This document shows, piece by piece, positions 9,271 to 20,200 of a stretch of 64,000 bases of DNA. The notes under the pieces were generated by a model. It searched no databases. It saw only the letters and a list, made by a program, of their open reading frames with translations, and was not told the DNA's origin. The stretch is from contig NZ_CP119421.1 of the NCBI RefSeq assembly GCF_030506305.1, forward strand, positions 3,736,501 to 3,800,500, written 5' to 3'. A program made the position numbers and the translations under genes. Every line of letters begins with the position of its first letter. Position 1 is the stretch's first letter. The stretch is from Porifericola rhodea. GTDB taxonomy: Bacteria > Bacteroidota > Bacteroidia > Cytophagales > Cyclobacteriaceae.

Positions 9271-12200
9271 ATGAACAGTACATTTACTGCACTGTGGCAT
9301 TGCCATTTCTATCGTTTTCGTTTACTAAGAATTGTTTTTTTTACAGCCCTGCTATCACTTTTACAAATTGTGGCAGTAGCGCAGGAGGTAGTAGTAAACG
9401 GTAAAGTAACTGACGCAAAAAGTGGAGAAGCCCTTATCGGTGTTTCTGTGGTAATCAAAGGTACCAGCCAGGGAACCGTGACCGATATTAATGGTGAATA
9501 TCGGCTAAAAGCTAATTCTGCTCAGGATATACTGGACTTCTCATTTATAGGGTATCAAACGGTGTCTCGTAAAATAGATAGCAAAAGTACTATCAATGTA
9601 AAGCTGAGCGAAGATACCAAGCAGCTTTCTGAAGTGGTAGTTACTGCTCTGGGCGTAGAGCGTGAGAGTAAGTCTCTGGGCTACACTGTACAAAAAGTAA
9701 GTGGAGAGGACATCACCCAGGCGCGCGAAACTAATGTAATCAACTCACTGGCGGGAAAAGTAGCCGGTGTCAATATTTCAGGAAGTTCTTCGGGACCAAC
9801 AGCTTCTTCTAACATCACTATTCGTGGGCAATCCTCATTATCCGGCAATAACCAACCTCTGTTTGTTGTAAATGGTCTACCCATAACCAATGGGCTAAAC
9901 AGTCCTGGCGATGGGCTGAATGGTTCTACAACCATTGACTTTGGAAATGCTGCCAGTCTAATTAACCCGGATGATATTGCAGAAATAAGTGTGCTTAAAG
10001 GCCCTACGGCAGCTGCTCTTTACGGTACACGTGCCGCTAATGGCGTAGTGTTGATTACTACCAAAACCGGTAAAAAAGCAGAAGGTCTCGGCTTAGAGGT
10101 AAACTCTAATACTTCAATACAGACTGTGCTGCGCTGGCCAGACTATCAGAACGAATATGGAGGTGGGGGTTACGGTAAGCGTGACTATGTAAACGGGACA
10201 CAATATAGCGGAAGCTACGACGCATTTGGCGAAAGCTGGGGACCTCCTATGGATGGGCGCTTAGTAAGGCAATTTGGATCAGACGGTGAGCCTATACCTT
10301 TTACCCCCTCATCAGACAATATCAAAAACTTTTTCCGTACAGGTAGAACATTCACCAACAATATTGCCCTGAATTACAATAAAGATGAAGCAGACTTTCG
10401 CCTTTCTTATACTAACCTGAACCAGCAGGGGATAGTACCTAATACAGACCTAAACCGTAATACTTTCTTTAGCAGTGCCGGAACCCGTATCGCAGACAAG
10501 CTAAGTGTAAGAGGAAACATATTTTACATAGATGGGGAGTCAGGCAATGTACCCAATGCGGGTTATGATGAATCATCATCTATTATGTATGGGTGGCTGT
10601 GGTACCCCAGAAACCTACCCATCTCTGAGTTGGAAGATTATTGGGAAGTAGAAGATGTAAGGCAAAGAAACCACGAGTCTTTGTGGACAAACAATCCTTA
10701 TTTCCTTGTCAATGAGAATACAAACAGCTATCAGCGTCGTCGTTTTATCGGTAACTTAAATCTGATCTATGATATTACAGATGATCTGAAAATACGCTTC
10801 CGTACCAGTGGAGATGTCAACAATGAAAGCCGCCAGTTTCGCCGTGCGGTATCTACACGAGGTACTCCTGAAGAACAAGGAAGCTACCGTGAAGACGAGC
10901 TATATTTCCGGGAGACTAACCAGGAGCTATTATTGACTTATAGTGGAGGAGAAGTTACTGAGAACAATTTTACCTATGAGGTATCAGTAGGAGGTAACCA
11001 GATGAAGCAGCTAAGCTCTACAACCAGCAATTACGCCCCTGGCTTAACTATTCCGGGCCTGTTTAATCTGGGCAATGCAAGAGGCAATGTAATTACCGAT
11101 CAGTTTGATCAGGAGAAAAGAATTAATAGTGTATTTGGTCTGGCCAATATCGCTTACCAGAATATGATCTTTCTGGACCTTACTGCCAGAAATGACTGGT
11201 CTAGTACCTTGCCTACCGATAACAATTCCTACTTCTATCCATCCGTTGCATTAAGTGCGGTAATCTCCGATATGGTTAATATTTCGCCTTCATCACCATT
11301 AGCCTTTGCTAAAATCAGAGCAGGCTATGCCCAGGTCGGCGGCGACACTGACCCGTACAATATTGCGAATGTGTATGAGTTTGGTAACATATGGGGCGGA
11401 CAGCCGGTAGCCAACAAAAGTGCATTGCTACGTAATCCTGAGCTGAAGCCCGAGACCACTTCTACTTATGAACTGGGCACTGATCTGAGGTTTTTCAACG
11501 ATCGCGTAGGGTTAGATTTCACTTACTATTATATAAGCAGTAAAGATCAGATTCTACAAGTACCGCTAGCTCAAACCACGGGCTATGCTGCCCGCCTACT
11601 GAATGCCGGTGAAATTGAAAATAAGGGTATAGAGCTGATGTTACGTGCTACGCCTTTACAAACTAATGCCGGACTCAACTGGGATGTATCCTTAAACTTT
11701 GCTCGTAACAGAAGTGAGGTAGTTTCTTTGGCAGAAGGAATCTCTAATTACCAGATTGCACCCGATATGTACCCCGGAGATGGAGGGCAGGATCTTTCTT
11801 TAGAAGCCCGAGTAGGCGAACCTATGGGGCAGTTGGTGGGTCTGGATCTTCAGAGAGTAGAAGAAGGTCCTTATAAAGGGCAGGTTATTCACGAAAATGG
11901 TATTCCATTGGTAGGCACAGAAAAAGTGAGTGCCGGAACCTACCAGCCTGACTTTACCTTTGGCCTGTCTAACAGATTTACTTACAAAAGCTTTAATCTG
12001 AGCTTCCTGTTTGACGGAAGAGTAGGTGGTAAAATCTTTAGCCGTACGCATACCATGCTGGTAAGTGGAGGTGCTATCACTAATAAAGACGATGAAAAAA
12101 TTGGAAGCATACTGGAAGGCCGTGTAGAGCATGAACCTCTACAATACGATGCAAATGGCAATCCTCCTCTAGATGAAAACGGAAACTATATCTGGGGATC

Positions 12201-12612
12201 TCTGGTAGATGAAGGTAGCTTTGTTGGCCCGGGAGTCAAAAATGTAGGTACAGCAGAAAACCCAGAATATGTGCCTAATGATGAAGCAGTAGCTACTCGC
12301 GATTATATCTACCGTTATTACAACAATATTTTTAATCGCGATATTATTACTACCGGTACTTTTGAAAACACATGGGTAAAGCTAAGAGAAGTTGTGTTAT
12401 CATACAATCTACCCAATTCGTTTACAGATCGCATCGGTCTTCAATCAGCCACCGTATCTTTAGTAGGAAGAAATCTGCTGCTATTTACCGATGTGCCCAC
12501 CATAGATCCGGAGGCTTACTCTATCCGTAACGGAAGAATTATACAGGGTTTTGAAAGCACACAGCTACCTTCTACACGTAGCTTCGGGTTTAATATTAAT
12601 GTTCGTCTGTAA
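9271..12612 (+). CDS. SusC/RagA TonB-dependent transporter without STN (SusC-2)
   Basis: Outer-membrane TonB-dependent oligosaccharide channel of 1113 residues. Signal peptide up to about residue 38 (LLQIVAVAQ), then directly the carboxypeptidase-D-like domain at about 40-117 (VNGKVTDAKSGEALIGVSVV, GTSQGTVTDINGEY), TonB-box-like SEVVVTALGVERESKSLGY, plug domain (SLAGKVAGVNISG, VLKGPTAAALYGTRAANGV) and a barrel ending GFNINVRL. Unlike SusC-1 and SusC-3 it has no STN domain and no FecR or sigma gene nearby, so it is probably not controlled by transenvelope anti-sigma signalling. Instead it follows a housekeeping-type promoter. It is followed after 32 bases by its SusD partner. Sequence motifs around the plug are closer to SusC-3 than to SusC-1. 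Confidence 0.95.
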   Translation: MNSTFTALWHCHFYRFRLLRIVFFTALLSLLQIVAVAQEVVVNGKVTDAKSGEALIGVSVVIKGTSQGTVTDINGEYRLKANSAQDILDFSFIGYQTVSRKIDSKSTINVKLSEDTKQLSEVVVTALGVERESKSLGYTVQKVSGEDITQARETNVINSLAGKVAGVNISGSSSGPTASSNITIRGQSSLSGNNQPLFVVNGLPITNGLNSPGDGLNGSTTIDFGNAASLINPDDIAEISVLKGPTAAALYGTRAANGVVLITTKTGKKAEGLGLEVNSNTSIQTVLRWPDYQNEYGGGGYGKRDYVNGTQYSGSYDAFGESWGPPMDGRLVRQFGSDGEPIPFTPSSDNIKNFFRTGRTFTNNIALNYNKDEADFRLSYTNLNQQGIVPNTDLNRNTFFSSAGTRIADKLSVRGNIFYIDGESGNVPNAGYDESSSIMYGWLWYPRNLPISELEDYWEVEDVRQRNHESLWTNNPYFLVNENTNSYQRRRFIGNLNLIYDITDDLKIRFRTSGDVNNESRQFRRAVSTRGTPEEQGSYREDELYFRETNQELLLTYSGGEVTENNFTYEVSVGGNQMKQLSSTTSNYAPGLTIPGLFNLGNARGNVITDQFDQEKRINSVFGLANIAYQNMIFLDLTARNDWSSTLPTDNNSYFYPSVALSAVISDMVNISPSSPLAFAKIRAGYAQVGGDTDPYNIANVYEFGNIWGGQPVANKSALLRNPELKPETTSTYELGTDLRFFNDRVGLDFTYYYISSKDQILQVPLAQTTGYAARLLNAGEIENKGIELMLRATPLQTNAGLNWDVSLNFARNRSEVVSLAEGISNYQIAPDMYPGDGGQDLSLEARVGEPMGQLVGLDLQRVEEGPYKGQVIHENGIPLVGTEKVSAGTYQPDFTFGLSNRFTYKSFNLSFLFDGRVGGKIFSRTHTMLVSGGAITNKDDEKIGSILEGRVEHEPLQYDANGNPPLDENGNYIWGSLVDEGSFVGPGVKNVGTAENPEYVPNDEAVATRDYIYRYYNNIFNRDIITTGTFENTWVKLREVVLSYNLPNSFTDRIGLQSATVSLVGRNLLLFTDVPTIDPEAYSIRNGRIIQGFESTQLPSTRSFGFNINVRL

Positions 12613-12644
12613 ATACGAAGCCAACAAAAAACGAGAAAAAGATC

Positions 12645-14129
12645 ATGAAGATACTACAATATATAGGAATAATAGCTTTACTGGTATTGGTTGGTGCCTG
12701 TGATGAAGGCTTTGATGATGTCAATACTAACCCCAACCAGCCGGAAGAGGTAGCCCCCAGTGCCATCCTTCCTCAGATCATTCGCTCAGCTGTAAATGCA
12801 TCTGTAGACCAAAGCTATCTGGTAGGTAACAATATTATGCAGCTTACTGCTAAAACCCTTAGGGTGGAGGTAGATATCTACAACTGGAATGCTTTCGCTA
12901 ACATTACCTGGTTTCCAATGTACGAGAGCCTGCGCAATGTGGTAGCTCTGGAAGAAATAGCCAAGGCAGAGGAACATCAAAACTATGAGGCCATTGCCTT
13001 GATCATGAAAAGCTGGATTTTTTCAGTACTAACCGATGCTTACGGAGATATTCCGTACTACAATGCAATTGCCGCTGATCGTGATATCAATTTTCCTCAG
13101 TACGATGCTCAGGAAGATATCTACCTGGGAGAGGGTGGCCTACTGGCTAATCTGGAGAGAGCCAGCAGCTTGCTGAATACTGCCGGCCAGAGCGTAGAAG
13201 GAGATATACTATATAGCGGAGACATTGCTAAATGGCAGAAGTTCGCCAACTCACTTAGGTTGCGTCTGCTTATGCGTATTTCAGATCAGCAACCTACATT
13301 GGCCAGAGAAGGAATACAGCAAATAGTAAATAGCGGTATCTACATGCAGACCTATGAAGATAATGCTGTGCTTGAGTATCTAAACGCTTTTCCTAATCAG
13401 TTTCCTCTTATACCGTTAAAAACAGGTGACTTTGATGCGGTAAATATTGGAGCCAGAGCAGTAGAAGTTCTAAAAGAGCTGAACGATCCCCGGCTGACTG
13501 TTTATGCTCGCCCAGAAAATGCGCCTCTTGACAATCCTGAGAATGCTGTTTATGAAGGTTTGGCAAATGGGAGTGGAGATGCTGATCAGAAATCCAGATT
13601 AGGCTACATTTTCTACGACTACCCTGGTCATCAGACTGTCGCCGACAAAGCCGATGGTATAATCATGACCAATGCAGAAACACAATTTATTTTGGCAGAG
13701 GCTGCGCAAAAAGACTGGATAAGCGGTGAGGCTGAAGAGTATTATAAAAGTGGGGTAGAAAGTAATATGAACTACTGGGGTGTGAGTCTGCCATACACAG
13801 CGGCTGATGGTACACTTATTCGCTCATTTGAAGAATACTACGCACAGGCGGAAGTTGATTTTGCCCAGGCCGAAAACAAACTAGAGCGTATTGGAGAGCA
13901 AAAGTGGTTGGCATTATACTTTAGCGGGTTGGAAGCCTGGTTTGACTGGCGCAGAACTGGCTACCCTAAACTAGAGCCTACACCTAATAACGAAAACAAT
14001 GACAGAATACCAGTCAGATTTATCTATCCTGGACAGGAGCAAAACCTGAACAACGATAACTATCAGGATGCGATAAGCTCGCAGGGGGCAGATAATATTA
14101 ATACTAAGATGTGGTTACTGGAAGAATAA
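12645..14129 (+). CDS. SusD-like outer-membrane lipoprotein (SusD-2)
   Basis: Surface lipoprotein partner of SusC-2, 494 residues. Lipoprotein signal peptide with Cys at residue 19 (LLVLVGACDEGFDDVNTNPN). It belongs to the second SusD type (the SusD-like_2 group), recognised by the DVNTNPNQPEEVAPSAILPQ start, the central FANSLRLRLLMRIS and the ending NTKMWLLEE. The same signatures occur in SusD-3 but not SusD-1. A tryptophan-rich segment near the end (LEAWFDWRRTGYP) is typical of the family. It closes the susC-2 operon, since a strong terminator follows 21 bases later. No hydrolase accompanies this pair. Confidence 0.94.
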   Translation: MKILQYIGIIALLVLVGACDEGFDDVNTNPNQPEEVAPSAILPQIIRSAVNASVDQSYLVGNNIMQLTAKTLRVEVDIYNWNAFANITWFPMYESLRNVVALEEIAKAEEHQNYEAIALIMKSWIFSVLTDAYGDIPYYNAIAADRDINFPQYDAQEDIYLGEGGLLANLERASSLLNTAGQSVEGDILYSGDIAKWQKFANSLRLRLLMRISDQQPTLAREGIQQIVNSGIYMQTYEDNAVLEYLNAFPNQFPLIPLKTGDFDAVNIGARAVEVLKELNDPRLTVYARPENAPLDNPENAVYEGLANGSGDADQKSRLGYIFYDYPGHQTVADKADGIIMTNAETQFILAEAAQKDWISGEAEEYYKSGVESNMNYWGVSLPYTAADGTLIRSFEEYYAQAEVDFAQAENKLERIGEQKWLALYFSGLEAWFDWRRTGYPKLEPTPNNENNDRIPVRFIYPGQEQNLNNDNYQDAISSQGADNINTKMWLLEE

Positions 14130-14150
14130 CCAATGACTAATATATTTGAG

Positions 14151-14186
14151 AAGCGCCATTATCTTAAACAGAAGTGGCGCTTTTTT
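14151..14186 (+). terminator. Rho-independent terminator after susD-2
   Basis: AAGCGCCA at 14151-14158 pairs with TGGCGCTT at 14175-14182, followed by a T-run. Confidence 0.85.
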
Positions 14187-14724
14187 AATTTTAGAAAAAG
14201 AGGACTTACTTAAATGCCAAAAAGTCAGCTACTTTAATATTATATAGCAGTCCAAACTTTAAATTATTACCCAAACCGACGACTGTCTTGGGTATTTCAT
14301 TTTGAAAACAATTTTATCAAAAAGAAGAGTGAAGATTTATCAATATGAAATAGCTGGAAAATCTAATGCTTTTACCCCTTACATCTTCATTTTTTCATGG
14401 GTACTATTTTCCTGTAATTTTATTAAGTACAAATACATAGCACTGTAAAATAAGCTATCGTTTTCCCTCTAAAGAGATATCTATTTTAGCTGTTTTTCAA
14501 AATAAATTTGCTTGTAAAAGTGCGAATACAGCCAAATTAAGCCCTTTTTTTAGGTTTGTGAAAATTAGTTTAAAAATAATTGACTCACTTAGCAAAAGTC
14601 TGAGAAAAAGGCGTACATTTGTTTTAGCCAGGATTTATGGCTGTGATGTGTATTATTCAAACCAAATTTTACTCACCCTCTATACTTCCTGTCTAAATAG
14701 TGCTTATTTATTAATTTCAGTATC
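14187..14724. other. AT-rich intergenic region before the RNA-binding protein gene
   Basis: About 540 bases with no supportable gene. The right part carries TACATTTG at 14614-14621, a perfect TAnnTTTG -7 box, but without a well-placed TTG upstream. If used, the RRM gene has a leader of nearly 100 bases, as is common for cold-inducible RNA-binding proteins. Confidence 0.45.
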
Positions 14725-15018
14725 ATGAACATTTATGTAGCGAATCTTAACTATAAGATTCAAGACGAAAATCTAAGAGAATTATTTGAAGAGTATGGAG
14801 AGGTAGCTTCTGCTAAAGTTATCAGTGACCGCGAAACTGGTCAGTCTAGAGGCTTTGGTTTTGTAGAAATGCCTGACGAAAATGACGCCCTAACCGCTAT
14901 CGAGGAACTTGATGGTGTTGAGCTTCAAGGAAGATCTATAAAAGTTAACAAAGCTCGTCCTAGAACTGAAGGTGGAAATGGCGGTGGCGGTCGTAGGTTT
15001 AGCAATCAACGTTACTAA
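14725..15018 (+). CDS. RRM-domain RNA-binding protein
   Basis: Small single-stranded-RNA-binding protein of 97 residues with one RNA recognition motif. RNP2 is IYVANL (residues 3-8) and RNP1 is RGFGFVEM (42-49), both with the aromatic residues that stack on bases. The tail is glycine- and arginine-rich (GGNGGGGRRF), as in bacterial and plant glycine-rich RNA-binding proteins. Such proteins are common in Bacteroidota and Cyanobacteria and are usually linked to cold or RNA-structure stress. It is monocistronic, with its own terminator 23 bases downstream and a long AT-rich upstream region. The target RNAs are unknown. Confidence 0.95.
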   Translation: MNIYVANLNYKIQDENLRELFEEYGEVASAKVISDRETGQSRGFGFVEMPDENDALTAIEELDGVELQGRSIKVNKARPRTEGGNGGGGRRFSNQRY

Positions 15019-15041
15019 TTCACTATAGATCATCGTATCAG

Positions 15042-15067
15042 AAGCAGGTCAATTTGGCCTGCTTTTT
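15042..15067 (+). terminator. Rho-independent terminator after RRM gene
   Basis: AAGCAGG at 15042-15048 pairs with CCTGCTT at 15058-15064, extended by two inner pairs, followed by TTTTTCTTTTT-like sequence. Confidence 0.85.
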
Positions 15068-15352
15068 CTTTTTAAGCCATTGGTTATCAGGTCTTTTTTC
15101 TTTTTTATTGGATAATCGGCTAGCTATTACTTTTTTTTAAATCGCTCGTTTCTAACTGGCGTACTCCAGCTACTACTACACTACCTGATCGTAGCACCCT
15201 CCCTTATTGCTTAAAAGTTAAACCTTCTGCCAACAATGCAAGGCTGAACACGGTTAAATGGGTATTTTAAAACAATGTCTGAGTGAAAGCAGGCAGGTTT
15301 TTTTTAACTGATTCTAACTGTTTGTGGCTTATTGAATAAGGGCCAGTCTACT
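15068..15352. other. Intergenic region, nothing recognised
   Basis: About 285 bases between the RRM terminator and the small membrane protein gene. I see no reading frame, repeat or clear promoter box. Confidence 0.4.
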
Positions 15353-15925
15353 ATGCGAAAAAGTACCATACCACTCATTATCTCTATTGGCGTAGCGGCA
15401 TGCTTTGCTTACTTACTATTCAGAACTGTACTCCAACAAAGTGAGCACCCAATTACTTTTGAGCTCTTTGCTGCACTAATTGGTGTATCTATCACCGTAC
15501 TACTAACCAGTATATTGTTAAAAAGGCAGACCGGAGCAGAACTACGTAAAGAAGAAAACGTGATGTTTCTGGAGCTTAAAATGAAAACCTATACGGAGCT
15601 TATTGATCAGCTACAAGACATCATTTCTAAAAAGAAGGTGCTGGAAGAAGACATGATAGAAATCCGTTTGCTCAACCAAAAACTGACTTTTATTGGTAGT
15701 GAAGAAGTGCTTATAGCTTTCAACAGTTTTTCTCAGTGTTTTGCCAGACTGGCTTTAAAAGATAGTATTAACGATGATGATATAGATGGATTGTTAGAAG
15801 AGCTAAGCGAGTTAAGTGTGTTTATCCGAAAAGACCTGATGCAGACCTCACCCCGCAAATTAGATAGTGAAGTAAAAATTAGAGAGGCTGTAAAACGTAG
15901 TAATGATAATCTGGATATAGAATAA
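15353..15925 (+). CDS. Unknown small membrane protein with cytoplasmic helical domain
   Basis: I do not recognise the family. The ATG at 15353 gives 190 residues; a TTG at 15332 in the same frame would add seven residues and is less likely. Two hydrophobic helices are visible at about residues 7-25 and 36-58, giving an N-in hairpin in the inner membrane. The remaining ~130 residues are charged and mostly helical (RKEENVMFLELKMKTYTELI), with coiled-coil character, followed by an acidic stretch DSINDDDIDGLLEELSEL. No catalytic motif is apparent. It could be a scaffold or stress-related membrane protein. It is followed immediately by the msrA terminator region and is convergent with msrA. Confidence 0.75.
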   Translation: MRKSTIPLIISIGVAACFAYLLFRTVLQQSEHPITFELFAALIGVSITVLLTSILLKRQTGAELRKEENVMFLELKMKTYTELIDQLQDIISKKKVLEEDMIEIRLLNQKLTFIGSEEVLIAFNSFSQCFARLALKDSINDDDIDGLLEELSELSVFIRKDLMQTSPRKLDSEVKIREAVKRSNDNLDIE

Positions 15926-15949
15926 AAAAACCGGACGATATGTCCGGTT
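15923..15949 (-). terminator. Terminator of msrA (minus strand)
   Basis: AACCGGAC at 15929-15936 and GTCCGGTT at 15942-15949 form an eight-pair stem. Read on the minus strand it is followed by a seven-T run, so it mainly terminates msrA. On the plus strand no T-run follows. Confidence 0.8.
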
Positions 15950-15955
15950 AAAGCC

Positions 15956-16633
15956 TTAACTTTTAATGTCGTCTTTTAGATATTGGCTATAGTTCTTTTT
16001 GAATTTACTAATTTTAGGCTCTGCCACATTGATAATGTAGGGGTTGTCTGGATTGTGTTCATAATAGTTCTGATGATAATCTTCAGCATCATAAAACTTT
16101 TCAAATGCACTTACCTGGGTCACAATAGGATCATCGTATTTGCCTGAAGCAGATAACTTTTGCATGTATTGTTCTACCTCCTGCTTTTGTTTATCGCTAT
16201 GATAAAAAACCTCCGAACGATATTGTTTCCCAACGTCCGGTCCCTGGCGGTTTAGCTGGGTAGGGTCATGAGTTCCGAAGAAAATTTCTAGCAGTTCCTG
16301 GTAAGAGATTTCCTCCTCATCAAAATATATCTGAATACTTTCTGCATAATCAGTTTTACCGGCGGCTACTTCTTTGTATGTAGGATTAGCCTTGCTACCT
16401 CCAGCATATCCAGACACTACACTTTTCACTCCTTTTACTTGCTCAAAGACAGCTTCGGTACACCAAAAACAGCCTCCGGCAAAGGTAGCTACTGCTAAAT
16501 TTTCCTTTTCTTTCGGGCTCAGCTTAGCAGGCTCTACCGTATAGCTGGATGCTTGTATGTCGCCCTGAGCCTGAGGGTTGCTGGCGCAGGCAATCATTAA
16601 AAAAGCTGAAAGTAATAGGGGTAAATATTTCAT
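15956..16633 (-). CDS. msrA: Peptide methionine sulfoxide reductase MsrA, lipoprotein or exported form
   Basis: Reduces methionine-S-sulfoxide in oxidised proteins. Catalytic signature GGCFWC at residues 53-58 with nucleophile Cys55, followed by the family motifs SGYAGG, YAESIQIYFD, FFGTHDPTQLNRQGPDVG and YRSEVFYH. The whole MsrA domain (about 48-210) is present. The N-terminus has a short lipoprotein-type signal peptide (FLMIACAS, candidate lipid-anchored Cys16), so the enzyme is probably periplasmic or membrane-tethered rather than cytosolic. There is no fused MsrB domain. A TATTTTTG box lies just upstream on the minus strand (16650-16657), but no good -33 element accompanies it. Monocistronic with its own terminator. 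Confidence 0.96.
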   Translation of the reverse strand: MKYLPLLLSAFLMIACASNPQAQGDIQASSYTVEPAKLSPKEKENLAVATFAGGCFWCTEAVFEQVKGVKSVVSGYAGGSKANPTYKEVAAGKTDYAESIQIYFDEEEISYQELLEIFFGTHDPTQLNRQGPDVGKQYRSEVFYHSDKQKQEVEQYMQKLSASGKYDDPIVTQVSAFEKFYDAEDYHQNYYEHNPDNPYIINVAEPKISKFKKNYSQYLKDDIKS

Positions 16634-17258
16634 TAGTCTTGATTTTAGTCAAAAATAACTCTAACAGAATAGAGCATCGTGTTTAGATTTTAAACAGAAG
16701 GGGTAGAAAAAAGTTGCTTTATGTCAGCTACCCTACCAATCCTGCTAAACAAAAAATATGTACCTACACAAAAAATTATACATACAACTAATACTGCAAG
16801 ATTTGGATGTAAGAAAAAGCTGCTGCATCATTATTATCCAAAAACGGTAAAAAAGAAAACTTTTGGCTCAGGATTAAAGAGTTTTGTTTAAGAGAAATCC
16901 ATCTTTCAATGTAAGGTTTATAAGGGAACTCAACTTTTTTAAGGACTATCTGTGAGATTTTACCCCAGAAATATATACTATATCTCAGGTATATTTTCGT
17001 GATTTTTCCTAGTGTGAAAATTATTATATTAGCAAAACACAATAAAAAACTTTATTTCTTTTAATTAACTTACTTTTATATTAAAATCACAAAACTTTTT
17101 TAACTGGTACTTCACAATGTATGATGAAGATTGAATTTCCGTTAAATGCTATTTGTTAGTCAGTGTAAAGCAGCTACAGAAATTGGTTAAAATCTTCATA
17201 TTTTTATTGAGAATTGTCATACATTTATTAAAAGTTACCATGTGCTTAAAGCATTCGT
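16634..17258. other. Divergent AT-rich intergenic region
   Basis: About 625 bases between the divergent msrA and protease genes. It is very AT-rich. One minus-strand frame of 84 codons (to 16788) looks like non-coding translation: low-complexity, no family features. Promoters for both flanking genes should be here, but no complete -33/-7 pair is convincing. Confidence 0.45.
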
Positions 17259-20200
17259 ATGAGACATTTTAATAGAGGTTGGCTTGTAGCTTTTTTGTTA
17301 GTGTTGACCTTCCCATCATTTTCCCAGGATCATCCCCATGCCTACCCACCGGCACCCTATGCGGTACGTGTAGTCCAGCCGAATGGTCAAACCCTACAGA
17401 TTATTGCCAGAGGAAACGACCATGTACATTGGGCAGAAACTTTAGATGGTTATACAGTCATTAAAAATGATGAGGGATATTATGAATATGCTGAGCTGCG
17501 TAACAACAAATTGGTTGGTAGCGGAAAAATAGCTACTGACCCTGCAAACAGGAGCATGCAGGAGATGCGTGGCATGATAGGTATTGCTAAGCACTTAAAG
17601 CCTCAGGAAGAGAGGAGTCATGTCCACAACAAGCAAAGTTTTGCACCATTAAGCAGTAGTAATGCAGCTATACCAGCGGTACCCTCTAAAGGTAAGGTTA
17701 AACTACTCGCAATCTGCATAGATTACCCTGATCTGCCGCATACTAAAAGTGTAGAAACATTCTCAAGACTTTTAAATAGTGGAATCAACGGTAACCCCTC
17801 TTTTAAACAATATTTTCAGGATAACAGCTATGGACAGTTAGACATAGAGGTAGAAGTGGTAGGTTGGGTAAAGGCATCCAAAAACTACGAATATTATGGC
17901 TATGCAAATGGTAACAGACGTACCAGAGAGTTGGTAAAAGAAGCTATTCAGGCAGCAGAAGATACCGGGGTAGATTTTAGCCAGTACGATAACGATAACG
18001 ATGGAGATGCTGACGCTGTAATGGTTATCCACTCTGGCCCGGGGGCAGAAGAAGGAGGACGGAATGATTATATCTGGTCTCATCGCTGGACTATACCTTT
18101 TGAATTTCATGATAATACATTCATTTTTGATTACGCGGTATTTCCCGAAATCAGAACTTCTTCCTGGTTTGACAATACAGTAGGCATAGGCATTTTCTGC
18201 CATGAGTTTGGTCACCTTCTTGGCCTGCCAGACTTGTACGATACAGAGTCTTATAACGGTAATAGCAATGGAATAGGAGAGTGGGGGGTAATGGGTACCG
18301 GCGGTTGGTTAGGCTCAGAAGATTATCCCGCTTCTTTAAGTGCATGGAGTAAAGAAAAGCTAGGCTGGGTTAAACCTCTAGATATAACAGAAAGCTACGG
18401 AAAATTTAAATTGCCCGCTGCCAGTAAAGAAGATGTAATTTATAAAATTAACACTGGCAGAGATAAGGAATATTTTCTGCTGGAAAATCGCCAGAGAGAT
18501 GGCTTTGATCGCGAATTAAGGGGTACAGGTCTTGCTGTCTGGCATATTAATACCGACAAAACGGATGAGTATCCCAGTTACAATGCAGTTAATGGAGATG
18601 TTGACTTAAAGGGAGTAGACCTGGAAGAGGCTGACGGTAATTTTGACCTGGATAATATGAGAAACCGTGCAGACGATGGTGATTTATATCCGGGTAGTAG
18701 TAAACAGACTTCGTTTAGTGTATTTACAAGCCCTACTACAGAAAGCTATTTTGACCTTAATAGCTCAACCGAAACTGGTATCAGTATTGAAGATATTAAA
18801 GAGAATACAGATGGTTCAATCAGCTTTGTTCATAACCGTAAATTTGTAAATAGCGGAACCACCTGTGACAATACTCTTATTGCTTTTGATGGAAAAAATA
18901 AAGCAAACGGGTCTTCTGCCTGGTTTGAGTTTACCATGCCCAGAACTGGTAGCTTGATAGTAGATACCAAAAATGCGGGAAGACCTACTATGGGCGAAGT
19001 ATTTACTGCCTGTAATAATAATACGCCGCTGGCTCAGGCCTCATCCCAAAACGAAAATGGCAAGCATACAGCCATGCGCATCAAATACCTGGAGAAAGGA
19101 CAAAAAGTATTGATTCACTGGGGAGAGGTGAGTGGGCAGACCAATCCTTATGATTTTGATATCAAAATAGAAGATAAGGTGAGCAGCCAGGACTCCTTAG
19201 GTCTGGTAGCCATGTATCAGCAGATGTCTGGTGCTAAATGGAGCAAAAAGAGCAGATGGCTGAGCGCTCCGGTTAGTACCTGGGAAGGTGTAACTGTAGA
19301 AAACGGAAGAGTAACTAAGCTTGAGTTTGTGGAAGCTGGTCTGGAGAAGAGTTTTCCTGAAGAGTTTTACCTTTTGAGTGAACTCCGTTCTCTAACCTTG
19401 ATAAATAACAAGCTCAGCGGCAATATAAGTAATAGCTTAAACCAGCTTAGCAAACTGGAGGAAATTACCATACAGGAAGATGAGCTCACCGGTTCGTTTC
19501 TTGAAAACATTAGCCAACTTAATAAACTTAAAAAGCTGGTGCTTAAAGATGTTAAGCTAAATGCTCAACTACCAACTAATTTTGATAAGCTAAGCAATCT
19601 GGAGCAACTTGAGATTTCTAATGCTGGGCTAAGTGGAGGAATCCCATCAAGTCTGAACAGACTGAGCAAACTTAACAAACTGGTATTAAGCAAAAACAGC
19701 CTTAGCGGGAGCATACCTGAAAACTTAGAGGGGCTATGGCTATTAGAGCACTTTGAGCTAAACGATAATCAGATAAGTGGTAAGTTACCTGCCGAGTTAA
19801 TTAATTTGCCTGCTTTAAAATCTTTATTGCTAGAAAAAAACAAGCTAAGTGCATTACCAGAGAATTTCTTTAGCTCTAATACTCTTAACGAAATAGATCT
19901 GAGCAACAACCTTATTGCGGGGGAACTACCTAAAACAGTAAACCGAAGTACAAATAACTCATTGAAGCTGGAGCTCAACAACAATCTTCTGACAGGTACC
20001 ATCAGTAGCTCTTTAAGCAAAATTAATTTTAATCAACTAGACCTGAGCAATAATCAGTTGGAAGGCAAACTACCCGCTCTGAGGGCATCAGAATTAGTGA
20101 ATATAGCTAGCAACAATATTAATGCAATGGATAAGTTGGTGGACACTTCAGCTTCTTCTTCTAACATGAAGCTATGGTGTCAGTCCAATAAATTGACTTT

